9,026 bases of DNA from positions 1 through 9,026 of the forward strand of contig CAKUKJ010000072.1 in NCBI GenBank assembly GCA_934662525.1, written 5' to 3'. Both the position numbers and the translations under genes were made by a program. A model generated the notes under the pieces. The model made no database searches and had not been told where the DNA came from. It was given only the letters and a program-made list of their open reading frames with translations. Below are positions 1 to 6,299 of this stretch, in pieces. This DNA is from an uncultured Coriobacteriales bacterium (GTDB lineage Bacteria; Actinomycetota; Coriobacteriia; Coriobacteriales; UMGS124). The stretch's first letter is position 1, and every line of letters starts with the position of its first letter.

Positions 1-12
1 GTCCATGCTCAT
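1..12 (-). CDS. Start of a leftward gene, cut by the window edge
   Basis: Reading leftward from base 12 gives ATG-AGC-ATG-GAC (Met-Ser-Met-Asp) and then the window ends. The call rests on a purine-rich ribosome site, GGGAGAGGAA on the minus strand at 21-30, placed 8 bases before the ATG. That is the spacing seen for the other genes in this window. A second in-frame ATG lies at 4-6. Four codons cannot identify a product, and the call could be chance. Confidence 0.35.
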
Positions 13-302
13 GCGGTGGGTTCCTCTCCCTCTCGCGTTTGCGGCGGGCCCGTGCGGGCCGCGCCCTCTCCTGTCCTGTGCCCGCGTGTCTGCCTGCGCT
101 GTTGCGAGCATCTCGCGGCACGACAACAAGGTTAGGAACGCCGGGCAAAGGCGGGGCGAAGGGTTGGCGAGGAGTTGGAACGGATCGGGTAGGTTGTTGG
201 TAAAGCGATAGACAAGATCTTGACAGGAGCTTTGCGCTGCGGGGGCGGGGCCTTGTCGGGCTGTTTGAAATGCGAGGGGGCGGATCAGCCGGTCACGACT
301 GC
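13..302. other. Intergenic stretch without a supportable gene
   Basis: This stretch lies between the stop of the MGMT-family gene and the possible leftward gene start at base 12, so it should hold the promoter of that gene. Open frames here give low-complexity Arg/Ala/Gly-rich peptides without recognisable domains or ribosome sites. Visible sequence features are a 10-base perfect palindrome CAAGATCTTG (213-222) and a GC-rich inverted repeat GGCCCG-TG-CGGGCC (47-60) in the presumed leader of the leftward gene. I see no convincing -35/-10 pair and no clear terminator after the MGMT-family gene. Confidence 0.5.
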
Positions 303-650
303 CTATCGGGCGCGTGCCTGCAATTCTACCTGGTTGAAGAGCTCCCACTGGCAGGCGTGCATGTCGACGCGGCCGTCTGGCAGGAACGTAACGCCTTCGT
401 GCTCGAGCAGGTCGCGCTGTACCCCCGGGCCGCCGAATGCGAAGCCCGAGGCGAGGCCGCCGTCTTTGAACACGACGCGATGGCAGGGGATGACGCCGGG
501 CTCGGGGTTTGCATGCAGCGCGTACCCCACGAAGCGCGCCGCCCTGGGGTGGCCTGCCAGCAGCGCGACCTGCCCGTAGCTGGCCACCTTTCCCTTGGGA
601 ATGGCTCGAACTACCTGGTAAAACTCTTGAAAGAGACCGTCGTTTGCCAT
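303..650 (-). CDS. MGMT-family protein (single-domain alkyltransferase / alkyltransferase-like)
   Basis: This 115-residue protein is the DNA-binding/active-site domain of O6-alkylguanine-DNA alkyltransferases without the N-terminal domain of full-length Ogt/MGMT. Visible marks are the winged-helix segment with SYGQVALLAG (residues 24-33), the Arg-containing AARFVG (37-42; this Arg is the usual base-flipping finger) and the active-site loop IPCHRVV (54-60), with the methyl-acceptor Cys at 56. Alkyltransferase-like proteins (YbaZ/Atl1 type) usually have Trp or Ala instead of this Cys, so this one keeps the acceptor residue and may transfer alkyl groups or act as a damage sensor. The start is fixed by AAGGAG on the minus strand about 6 bases before the ATG. 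It is divergent from the NTPase gene, with 118 bases between. A cytoplasmic DNA-repair role follows from the family; activity is not shown by the sequence. Confidence 0.9.
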   Translation of the reverse strand: MANDGLFQEFYQVVRAIPKGKVASYGQVALLAGHPRAARFVGYALHANPEPGVIPCHRVVFKDGGLASGFAFGGPGVQRDLLEHEGVTFLPDGRVDMHACQWELFNQVELQARAR

Positions 651-768
651 GTCTTTCTCCTTGCTTGCCTCTAAGCGGGGCTTTCGGTTTCATGTGACTT
701 TATCACGCTGGCCGCTGGAGTATTATTGCGCGGTCGTTCATTGCCCTTGGGAGGGGTAGGTCTATTGC
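651..768. promoter_or_regulatory. Divergent promoter region between MGMT-family gene and NTPase
   Basis: The two genes are transcribed away from each other, so both promoters should lie in these 118 bases. The best rightward -10 candidate is TATTAT (721-726), with only a weak -35 (TTTATC, 699-704, 16-base gap). A small inverted repeat, GTGA-CTTTA-TCAC (694-706), overlaps that -35 and could be an operator. No good leftward promoter was found by eye. A G-rich ribosome site (GGGAGGGG, 749-756) precedes the NTPase start at a rather long 12-base distance. Confidence 0.3.
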
Positions 769-1392
769 ATGCTGTACATTTTGACAGGTGACATCCAAAT
801 AGGTAAGACGCGCTGGCTGGAGGCGCTGGTGGGCGACCTGGGGGAGCGCGGCGTGCCGGTGCGGGGCGTGCTGGCGCCGGGCGTGTGGAAGCCCAATCCC
901 GCTTGCCCCAACGGCTTGGAGAAGCTCGGCATCGACAACGTGCTGCTGCCCGGAGGCGAGCGCATCGCGTTTGCGCGCCGCCGCGACCTCGACCCTGCGG
1001 CCCGCTCCGAGATGGAGCGGCATGGCATGCCTGCCGACATGAAGCTTGCCTGGTCGTTTTCCGATGAGGCGATTGCGCGGGTGAACGTGCATTTTGAGAG
1101 GTTTGCAGCCTTGGACGATGCGCCTGCGGCTGCTCGGCCCGCTCGTCCCGGCCTGCTTGTGGTCGATGAGCTCGGGCGTCTTGAGCTCGAGCGCGGCGGT
1201 CTTGGTCTCACGAGCGCGGTCGCCCTCGTCAAGAGGGGTCCTCGGGCTGCATGGCCTCATACCCTCATCGTCGTGCGCGACTGGCTCGTTCCCCGCGCCC
1301 GCGAGGCTTTCGCTCCCGCATGGGGCGGTGCCGTTCGTGAGATTTCCCCATGCCCCGCAGCTCGCGAGGAGCTGCTGGGGCTGTTTGGCTGA
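769..1392 (+). CDS. P-loop nucleoside-triphosphatase, THEP1-like
   Basis: The 207-residue product starts with a Walker A loop, GDIQIGKT (residues 7-14), directly after a first beta-strand (MLYILT). A Walker B-type strand LLVVDELGRLEL follows (129-140). The DE-x-G-R-x-E-L pattern is a hallmark of the THEP1/NTPase_1 family, small enzymes that hydrolyse NTPs and whose biological role is poorly known. The length fits the family (about 180-210). The related DUF2478 family, linked to molybdenum genes, is an alternative assignment. The Ala/Pro/Arg-rich stretch 117-127 looks like a loop insertion. No partner gene for a specific pathway is adjacent. The gene converges on the methyltransferase with 37 bases between; a weak hairpin with arms GTCCGA/TCGGGC (1408-1423) in the gap lacks a T-tract. 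Confidence 0.75.
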   Translation: MLYILTGDIQIGKTRWLEALVGDLGERGVPVRGVLAPGVWKPNPACPNGLEKLGIDNVLLPGGERIAFARRRDLDPAARSEMERHGMPADMKLAWSFSDEAIARVNVHFERFAALDDAPAAARPARPGLLVVDELGRLELERGGLGLTSAVALVKRGPRAAWPHTLIVVRDWLVPRAREAFAPAWGGAVREISPCPAAREELLGLFG

Positions 1393-1429
1393 TCTTCGTC
1401 CTTCACCGTCCGACAATTCGGGCAGGCGC

Positions 1430-2077
1430 TCAGCCGTCTTTCCGCGCCACCAGGTGCGCGCGGAACCCCTTTTGCGCCTCCATGGCAAGCACGGTGAGGC
1501 CTGCTTTCTCGGCCATATGCACGAATTCGTCTTTCTTGCAGATTCGCACGTCGCCATGGCCGCAAAGGCGTGCGAGGGGCAGCTCGATATGGTTCATGAG
1601 CCACACGACCGCGTTGCTCGCCGTGTAGTCGCGCAGGATAAGGCGGCCACCGGGGCGCAGGACCCTCGCAACCTCGGAGAAGAAGCGCTCGGGATGCGGA
1701 TAGTGATGGAAGCTGTTTGAGCAAAGCACGGCATCGAATGCAGAGTCGCCAAACGGCAGATTCTCGGCGTCACCCACAACGAAGCGCGAGTTGCTCAGCC
1801 CCTTTGCCTGCGCGACCTCGATCATGGCTGGCGTGAGGTCCAAGCCCGTATAGTGCTTGTCCGGGTATCTTTCATGAAGCAGCTCGATGACCGGGCCCGT
1901 GCCGCAGCCCACATCGAGCACGTCGATGAACGGCTCCTTCTCCAGCTCGGCGAGCATGGGCGGGTAGTCGTCTTTGCACATCTCGTAGATGCCCGCGTGA
2001 CCGCCGTCGTACACCTTCGCCGCCTGCGTAAACTCCTTGATTGACAGCTGCTTGTATTCTTCAGGTGTCATGGACAT
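1430..2077 (-). CDS. Class I SAM-dependent methyltransferase
   Basis: The 215-residue product has the Rossmann methyltransferase signature: motif I VLDVGCGTG (residues 53-61) for the methionine part of S-adenosylmethionine, the acidic residue at the end of strand 2 (Asp80 in TGLDLTP) for the ribose, motif GDAENLPF (102-109), and the post-motif segment ARVLRPGGRLIL (137-148). This is the UbiE/Methyltransf_11 type, which acts on small molecules. The substrate cannot be read from the sequence. The segment NSFHHYPHP (121-129) is typical of this type. The start at 2077 is supported by GAGAGG on the minus strand 8 bases upstream; a second ATG two codons later (2071) is possible. The gene is divergent from the DUF362 gene and probably monocistronic. 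Confidence 0.88.
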   Translation of the reverse strand: MSMTPEEYKQLSIKEFTQAAKVYDGGHAGIYEMCKDDYPPMLAELEKEPFIDVLDVGCGTGPVIELLHERYPDKHYTGLDLTPAMIEVAQAKGLSNSRFVVGDAENLPFGDSAFDAVLCSNSFHHYPHPERFFSEVARVLRPGGRLILRDYTASNAVVWLMNHIELPLARLCGHGDVRICKKDEFVHMAEKAGLTVLAMEAQKGFRAHLVARKDG

Positions 2078-2236
2078 GGGGAAGGCCTCTCGAGTGCGCC
2101 AATAGATAGCCTTATCTTACTATAAGACTTGTTGTCTTGCCCATACATCAAGCTTTAAGGCTACAATCTCCCTTGTTAGGTTGTAGGTGAGCGCCGCGCG
2201 CTTTTCGGGCGTGCGGCCGGACGAAAGGAATGCGAC
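2078..2236. promoter_or_regulatory. Divergent promoter/operator region with overlapping inverted repeats
   Basis: This AT-rich island in GC-rich DNA lies between the methyltransferase and DUF362 genes. Two inverted repeats overlap: CTTAT-N6-ATAAG (2111-2126) and AAGAC-N5-GTCTT (2124-2138). A leftward -10 candidate TATAGT (minus strand, 2124-2119) sits inside the first repeat. For the DUF362 gene, TACAAT (2162-2167) is a good -10, with TTGCCC (2137-2142) as a weak -35 at 19 bases. The repeats therefore overlap the leftward -10 and abut the rightward -35, as an operator controlling both genes would. The promoter calls are made by eye. Confidence 0.45.
2193..2217 (+). other. GC-rich hairpin in the DUF362 leader
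   Basis: The arms GCCGCGCGC (2193-2201) and GCGTGCGGC (2209-2217) pair over 9 positions with one G-U wobble around a 7-base loop (TTTTCGG). The wobble pairs only in the rightward transcript, which suggests an RNA structure in the DUF362 leader. It ends 19 bases before the ATG and leaves the ribosome site (AAGGAA, 2225-2230) free. It may be an mRNA stabiliser or attenuator; no T-tract follows, so it is not a normal terminator. Confidence 0.45.
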
Positions 2237-3118
2237 ATGGCGGACAAGCCCAAGGTGTATTTCTCCCGCACCATCACCCCCGAGAAGGTTGTGGAACTCT
2301 ATGACAGGCTGGGCGTTGAGCTGCCCGGCAAGGTGGCCGTGAAGGTGCATTCCGGCGAGGCGGGCAACCAGAACTTCCTGCGCCCTGACTTCTGGGCCCC
2401 TATGGTGAACAAACTGCATGGCACGGTCGTTGAGTGCAACACCGCCTATGAGGGCGCGCGCAACAGCACCGAGAAGCACCTGGCCACCATCAAGCAGCAC
2501 GGTTGGAACGACCACTTCGACTTCGACCTGCTCGACGCCGAGGACCCCGACCTGGAGCTGCCCATTCCCGACGGCCTGCGCCTCAAGAAGAACTTCGTGG
2601 GCAAGAACCTGGCGAAGTATGACTCGATGCTGGTGCTCTCGCACTTCAAGGGGCATCCCATGGGAGGCTTCGGCGGCGCGCTCAAGCAGCTCTCCATCGG
2701 CGTGGCGTCTTCCTATGGCAAGGCCTACATCCACGGCGTCACGGTGCCCGAGAACATCTGGACGGCCGACCACGACCAGTTCCTCGAGTCCATGGCCGAT
2801 GCGGCGAGCTCTGTGGTGGACTTCTTCTCCAAGCGCGGCGGCATCGCCTACGTCAACGTCATGAAGAACATGTCGGTCGACTGCGACTGCTGCGCCGTGG
2901 CTGAGGACCCCTGCATGGCAGACATCGGCATCCTCGTCTCCACTGACCCCGTCGCCATCGACCAGGCATGCCTCGACCTCGTGTATGCTGCTACGGACGA
3001 CCCGGGTCGCGACCACCTCATCGAGCGCATCGAAAGCCGCAACGGCGTGCATACCGTGGAGGCAGCAGCGGCGCTTGGCATCGGCAGCCGCGAGTATGAG
3101 CTGGTAGAGGTGGAGTAG
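2237..3118 (+). CDS. DUF362 domain-containing protein
   Basis: This 293-residue protein matches the DUF362 family along its length. Family marks include the N-terminal KVAVKVHSGEAGN segment (residues 32-44), the central SHFKGHPMGGFGGALKQLSIG (135-155), and a cysteine cluster CDCC followed by C (216, 218, 219, 226) leading into ADIGILVSTDPVAIDQACLDLV (228-249). The cysteines suggest an iron-sulfur cluster or metal site. There is no added ferredoxin domain, although some family members have one. The biochemical role of DUF362 is not established. No signal peptide is seen, so it is likely cytoplasmic. The start is set by AAGGAA 6 bases before the ATG. The stop codon overlaps the ribosome site of the GNAT gene, so the two are surely cotranscribed. 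Confidence 0.92.
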   Translation: MADKPKVYFSRTITPEKVVELYDRLGVELPGKVAVKVHSGEAGNQNFLRPDFWAPMVNKLHGTVVECNTAYEGARNSTEKHLATIKQHGWNDHFDFDLLDAEDPDLELPIPDGLRLKKNFVGKNLAKYDSMLVLSHFKGHPMGGFGGALKQLSIGVASSYGKAYIHGVTVPENIWTADHDQFLESMADAASSVVDFFSKRGGIAYVNVMKNMSVDCDCCAVAEDPCMADIGILVSTDPVAIDQACLDLVYAATDDPGRDHLIERIESRNGVHTVEAAAALGIGSREYELVEVE

Positions 3119-3123
3119 GAGCC

Positions 3124-3612
3124 ATGCAGATTCGCGAGGCTACGCTCGAGGATATCCCGGCTATAGACGCGATCTTCAAACGGGCCCGCACCTTTATGAG
3201 CGAGGTCGGCAATCCCACACAGTGGGCCGGCGTGTATCCCAGCGCCGTCGATGCGCAAGCCGATGTCGAGGCGCGCAGCGGCTACGTGTTCGAGCAAGAC
3301 GGCCGCGTGGTGGGTACGTTTGCGTTTGTCTTGGGCGAGGAACCTATGTACCAGGTGATTGACGACGGCGCCTGGCGCTCCAACCAGCCGTATGGCACCA
3401 TTCACCGCATTGCCTCCGACGGCATGGTGCACGGGCTGGCGAGCGCATGTTTCGACTTTTGTGCCGAGCGCATGCCGTACCTGCGCATAGACACGCACGC
3501 CCGCAACGTTCCCATGCAGCGCGCCATCCTCAAGTACGGCTTTGAGCGTTGCGGTACTGTCTACATGCCCGACGGCGACCCCCGCATCGCCTTCGATTGG
3601 CTTCGTGCCTAA
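3124..3612 (+). CDS. GNAT-family N-acetyltransferase
   Basis: The 162-residue product has the GNAT fold order: MQIREATLEDIPAI at the N-terminus, the central strand GRVVGTFAFVLG (residues 60-71), the HRIASDG segment (94-100) where acetyl-CoA normally binds, and the C-terminal motif LRIDTHARNVPMQRAILKYG (120-139) followed by FERCGTVYM. This arrangement, with THxxNxxMQ, is typical of a common group of small GNAT proteins with unknown acceptors. Its ribosome site (TAGGAG, 3117-3122) overlaps the DUF362 stop codon, and only 5 bases separate the genes. It is therefore the second gene of a two-gene operon. The substrate is unknown; joint work with the DUF362 protein is only suggested by the tight spacing. 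Confidence 0.88.
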   Translation: MQIREATLEDIPAIDAIFKRARTFMSEVGNPTQWAGVYPSAVDAQADVEARSGYVFEQDGRVVGTFAFVLGEEPMYQVIDDGAWRSNQPYGTIHRIASDGMVHGLASACFDFCAERMPYLRIDTHARNVPMQRAILKYGFERCGTVYMPDGDPRIAFDWLRA

Positions 3613-3641
3613 TAAGCATGCTCAACAGAGTTCCCGGGTGG

Positions 3642-3671
3642 GGCCGGCGCGGATATAAACTCGCGTCGGCC
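3642..3671. promoter_or_regulatory. Inverted repeat with a -10-like TATAAA in its loop
   Basis: The arms GGCCGGCGCG (3642-3651) and CGCGTCGGCC (3662-3671) match at 9 of 10 positions; the tenth is a G-U pair in the rightward RNA. The 10-base centre holds TATAAA (3654-3659), the only good -10 in front of the peptidase gene, with a poor -35 (TTCCCG, 3631-3636, 17-base gap). Two readings compete: a hairpin that ends the DUF362-GNAT transcript (no T-run follows, which argues against it), or an operator that brackets the peptidase promoter. Confidence 0.45.
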
Positions 3672-3715
3672 TCTCTTCATGCCCCCGCTTTGCCGCTTCA
3701 AATCAAATCATTGTG

Positions 3716-3720
3716 AGGAG
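3716..3720 (+). promoter_or_regulatory. Ribosome binding site that sets the peptidase start
   Basis: AGGAG, 6 bases before the ATG at 3727, selects this codon over an in-frame ATG at 3679. The earlier ATG has no ribosome site and would add 16 residues that do not resemble M42 peptidases. Confidence 0.8.
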
Positions 3721-3726
3721 AAACAT

Positions 3727-4746
3727 ATGGAACAGATTGTCGGCTACATCTGCAATCAACTCGAGGCGCTCACGGCCATCCCGAGTCCGTCGGGGTTTAC
3801 GAAGGCGGCGGCCGAGTATGTGTGCGAGACGCTGCGGGGGCTCGGCTATGCGCCCAAGCTCTCGCGCAAGGGCAACGTGCTCGTTGAGCTGGGCGGGCAG
3901 GGCAGTCCGCTTGTGCTGGCGGCGCATGTGGACACGCTCGGCGCCATGGTGCGCTCGGTGAAGGAGAACGGCCGGCTTCGCCCCACCACGCTCGGCGGCC
4001 ACCAGTGGAGCACGGCCGACGGCGAGAACTGCACGGTGCACACGCGCGACGGGCGCGTCTACACGGGCGTCGTCCTCAACAAGGAGCCCTCGGCCCATGT
4101 GGCCGACAAGAAGGTGGAGACTGTCGAGGAGAACATGGAGGTCCTGCTCGACGAGAACGTGTCCACCAAGGAGGAGACGTTGGCCCTGGGCGTGCAGCCC
4201 GGCGACATCATCGCGCTCGACCCGCGCACGGTCGTGACCGAGAGCGGCTACATCAAGAGCCGCTTCCTCGACGACAAGCTTTCCGCCGCCATCCTGCTGG
4301 GCCTGGCCAAGGCGGTGCGCGACGAGAGTCTCACGCTCAATCGCAAGGTGAGCCTGCTCTTCACCGTGTATGAGGAGGTAGGCCACGGCGGCGCGTTCGT
4401 GCCGACGGACACCGAGGAGATGATCTCGGTCGACATGGGCTGTGTGGGCGCCGACCTGGGCTGCACCGAGCGCATGGTGTCCATCTGCGCCAAGGACTCG
4501 GGCGGCCCCTACAACTACGAGCTTGTAAGCGCGCTCGCCGACCTCGCGAGCGAGCGCGGCCTCGACCACGCCATCGACGTCTACCCGCATTATGGCTCCG
4601 ACGTCGAGGCCACCTTGCGTGCCGGTTACGACATCCGCCATGGCCTCATCGGCCCGGGCGTCTACGCCTCGCACAATTACGAGCGCTCGCATATCGATGG
4701 CGTACGCAACACGTTCGAGCTGCTCAAGGCATATGTGACGAGGTAG
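3727..4746 (+). CDS. M42-family metalloaminopeptidase
   Basis: The 339-residue product has the ligands of the M42 (glutamyl aminopeptidase/PepA/TET-type) dinuclear metal site in order: His67 and Asp69 in AAHVDTLG, bridging Asp182 in RFLDDKLSA, the catalytic Glu216 and metal-binding Glu217 in YEEVGHGG, Asp236 in SVDMG, and a C-terminal His (probably His316 in VYASHNYER). The length is normal for the family. It is a cytoplasmic exopeptidase that removes N-terminal residues from short peptides; substrate preference cannot be read. The insert between residues 90 and 170 matches the PDZ-like second domain of M42 enzymes that controls assembly into dodecamers. It may have its own promoter (see 3642-3671), 114 bases after the GNAT gene, and it ends at the terminator 4775-4826. 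Peptide use fits an amino-acid-fermenting anaerobe. Confidence 0.93.
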   Translation: MEQIVGYICNQLEALTAIPSPSGFTKAAAEYVCETLRGLGYAPKLSRKGNVLVELGGQGSPLVLAAHVDTLGAMVRSVKENGRLRPTTLGGHQWSTADGENCTVHTRDGRVYTGVVLNKEPSAHVADKKVETVEENMEVLLDENVSTKEETLALGVQPGDIIALDPRTVVTESGYIKSRFLDDKLSAAILLGLAKAVRDESLTLNRKVSLLFTVYEEVGHGGAFVPTDTEEMISVDMGCVGADLGCTERMVSICAKDSGGPYNYELVSALADLASERGLDHAIDVYPHYGSDVEATLRAGYDIRHGLIGPGVYASHNYERSHIDGVRNTFELLKAYVTR

Positions 4747-4774
4747 CGTGCTCGAGCGGGCATCTACATGCAAA

Positions 4775-4826
4775 CGAGGGGCGGCAAGCTGGGCTTTCCT
4801 GCCGGCTCGCCGCCCCTCGCCCTTTT
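4775..4826. terminator. Strong hairpin terminator between convergent genes
   Basis: A perfect 11-base stem, CGAGGGGCGGC (4775-4785) with GCCGCCCCTCG (4809-4819), can extend inward past one mismatch through AGC/GCT. It is followed by CCCTTTTCG, a short T-run, for rightward transcripts from the peptidase gene. On the minus strand it is followed by TTTG, so it may also end the asparaginase transcript. Confidence 0.85.
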
Positions 4827-4853
4827 CGCTCGCCTACGTTTGGGGCGCCCGTG

Positions 4854-6014
4854 CTAGTACGTCTTGAACATCTCCTGGATCTTGTCGAGGTCAGTGGTAA
4901 TCGTGAGGGCCAGGCGGAGCAGCACGACGGCCTTCTGGGGCGGCAGGTTGTAGCCCTCGATCATGCCGCCGTCCTCGCCAGACACCAGGCCGTTGTTGAT
5001 GCGCGAGCAGTCCACCACGGGGATTCCCTTGCCCACGAGCTCCTCTATCTTCTCGCCCCACAGGCCGGAGTAGGAGCCGGCGCCGGCGCCCGCGATGACG
5101 ATGCCCTGGGCGTTCTCGGCATAGTAGTCGAGCACGCCGGGGTCGGCGTCGATGGTGAAGTAGGCCACGCCCACGGCGGGCAGGGCGTCGAGGCCGTCCA
5201 CGGAGAACTCGGTGTCCACCGTGTGCAGTTTGGTGGTGGCGTTGTAGAAGTAGGCGTTGTTGTCCTGCATGTAGCCCAGGCAGCCCATGTCGCGCATGCT
5301 GAACGCGTCGGTCTTGAAGGTGTTGACCTTTTGCACGTCGCGACCGCCGTAGATGCCGTCGGAGAACACGACCATGGCGCCGCGGCCGGCTGCGTCGGGG
5401 TTGGCGGCGAGGGCGATGGTCTGGTAGAGGTTCATGGGGCCGTCGGCCGAGGTGGCGGTTGAGGGGCGCATGGCACCGGTGATGACGACAGGCTTGTCGG
5501 TCTTCACGGCCAGGTTGAGGAAGTAGGCGGTTTCCTCAAGTGTGTCGGTGCCGTGGGTGACGGCGAAGCCGGAGATGGCGTCATCGGTGGCAAGCTCGTT
5601 GATGGTGTTGGCAATCTGAATCCAATAGGCGTCTGTGATGTCGTCGGAGCCGACGTTGCATACCTGCACACCGCGCACGTTGGCGATGTCGGTGATGCCG
5701 GCGGCACTGGCGACGAGCGTGCCCACGTCGAGCTGGCCGGCGGCATACCCTGTCGTCTTGCCTGCCTCGCCGGTGCCTGCGATGGTGCCGCCGGTGGCAA
5801 GCACCACGACGGTGGGCAGGTCGGGGTTCTCGTCGTCGGCGATGGTCACCTGCAGGCCCGAGTCGGTCTCGATGACGCTGTAGCCGCCGCCCTCGTCCTC
5901 GGCGGCATCGGCGGTGCCGGTCGCGGCTTCCTCGGCCAGGGCCGTTCCGGCTGCTGCCAAGGCGATGCCGGCGGCTGCGGTTCCTGCGACGAACGTCCTA
6001 CGGGTGGTTTCCAT
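4854..6014 (-). CDS. Type II L-asparaginase, Tat-exported
   Basis: The 386-residue product hydrolyses L-asparagine to aspartate and ammonia outside the cytoplasmic membrane. It opens with a Tat signal peptide (twin Arg in TRRTFVAG, residues 4-11; an Ala-rich segment; likely cleavage after ALA at 27) and an acidic Ala/Gly-rich linker to about 45. Active-site positions match E. coli asparaginase II: nucleophile Thr77 in ATGGTIAG, Tyr90, Ser123 in NVGSDD, Thr156-Asp157 in THGTDTLEE, and Lys229 in GRDVQK; RPSTATSADGP is at 183-193. The residue after Ser123 is Asp124, where E. coli has Gln59, a position known to affect glutaminase activity. The start at 6014 is set by a strong ribosome site; an in-frame ATG at 6113 would put 33 residues before the Tat motif. 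The gene is divergent from the flavoprotein and convergent with the peptidase. Confidence 0.94.
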   Translation of the reverse strand: METTRRTFVAGTAAAGIALAAAGTALAEEAATGTADAAEDEGGGYSVIETDSGLQVTIADDENPDLPTVVVLATGGTIAGTGEAGKTTGYAAGQLDVGTLVASAAGITDIANVRGVQVCNVGSDDITDAYWIQIANTINELATDDAISGFAVTHGTDTLEETAYFLNLAVKTDKPVVITGAMRPSTATSADGPMNLYQTIALAANPDAAGRGAMVVFSDGIYGGRDVQKVNTFKTDAFSMRDMGCLGYMQDNNAYFYNATTKLHTVDTEFSVDGLDALPAVGVAYFTIDADPGVLDYYAENAQGIVIAGAGAGSYSGLWGEKIEELVGKGIPVVDCSRINNGLVSGEDGGMIEGYNLPPQKAVVLLRLALTITTDLDKIQEMFKTY

Positions 6015-6020
6015 GGGGTG

Positions 6021-6027
6021 CCTCCTT
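6021..6027 (-). promoter_or_regulatory. Ribosome binding site that sets the asparaginase start
   Basis: AAGGAGG on the minus strand lies 6 bases before the ATG at 6014. The resulting protein begins five residues before a textbook twin-arginine motif, which supports this start over the upstream ATG at 6113. Confidence 0.85.
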
Positions 6028-6134
6028 GGGGTAGGTGGTGCTTGGGTGTGTGGAACGATTTGCAGGATAGGGGAGGCGTTCCCTGCGGCCCAGCGGGTGA
6101 AAACGAACGGCAACAGTGTTTAACTTTGCGTTCT

Positions 6135-6173
6135 GCCTGTCGAAATGCGCGTGTAGCACGGTTTCGAGCAGGC
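6135..6173. repeat. Bulged 11-base-pair inverted repeat
   Basis: GCCTGTCGAAA (6135-6145) pairs perfectly with TTTCGA (6162-6167) and CAGGC (6169-6173), leaving one bulged G at 6168. Inside, CGTG-TAG... CACG (6150-6153 with 6157-6160) can close a small tip. No T-run follows on either strand, so it is not a typical terminator. It may be an operator or a transcript hairpin. Confidence 0.55.
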
Positions 6174-6227
6174 GGCGATGCGATGGCGGCGCTTTTGCGA
6201 GGAGGTTTCGCCTGTTCAGCGTGGCAA

Positions 6228-6299
6228 CACCGATAATTGGTTAGGTGGGTTGCCTTGGCTCCAAGCACCCGGCTTGCCCGTCTAACCAATGCGTCGGTG
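6228..6299. repeat. 72-base extended inverted repeat upstream of the flavoprotein gene
   Basis: The outer arms CACCGA (6228-6233) and TCGGTG (6294-6299) match perfectly. After an internal loop (TA against GCG), the inner arms ATTGGTTAG (6236-6244) and CTAACCAAT (6282-6290) match perfectly over 9 bases. In rightward RNA the stem continues for six more pairs, GTGGGT with GCCCGT, three of them G-U. The tip holds another repeat, CTTGG-CT-CCAAG (6254-6265). The 15 matched DNA positions exceed what I would expect by chance in so short a region. It could be a two-site operator or a leader RNA structure. Confidence 0.65.

Noticed and set aside
703..1557. 284-codon open frame on the minus strand
   Set aside because: It overlaps the NTPase gene and the end of the methyltransferase gene and has no recognisable domain.
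2120..3052. 310-codon open frame on the minus strand
   Set aside because: It is antisense to the clearly recognisable DUF362 gene and has a low-complexity Val/His/Asp-rich product.
3703..4773. 356-codon open frame on the minus strand
   Set aside because: It is antisense to the M42 peptidase with all metal ligands present; the composition is typical of a shadow frame.
6015..6113. Longer asparaginase start at 6113
   Set aside because: It would place 33 residues before the Tat motif, and no ribosome site precedes it, while AAGGAGG precedes the ATG at 6014.
6228..6299. Possible tRNA or riboswitch at the large inverted repeat
   Set aside because: The GGTTAG/CTAACC arms resemble an acceptor stem, but the enclosed part is too short and has no T-arm GGTTC-type sequence. 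No known riboswitch core was recognised.
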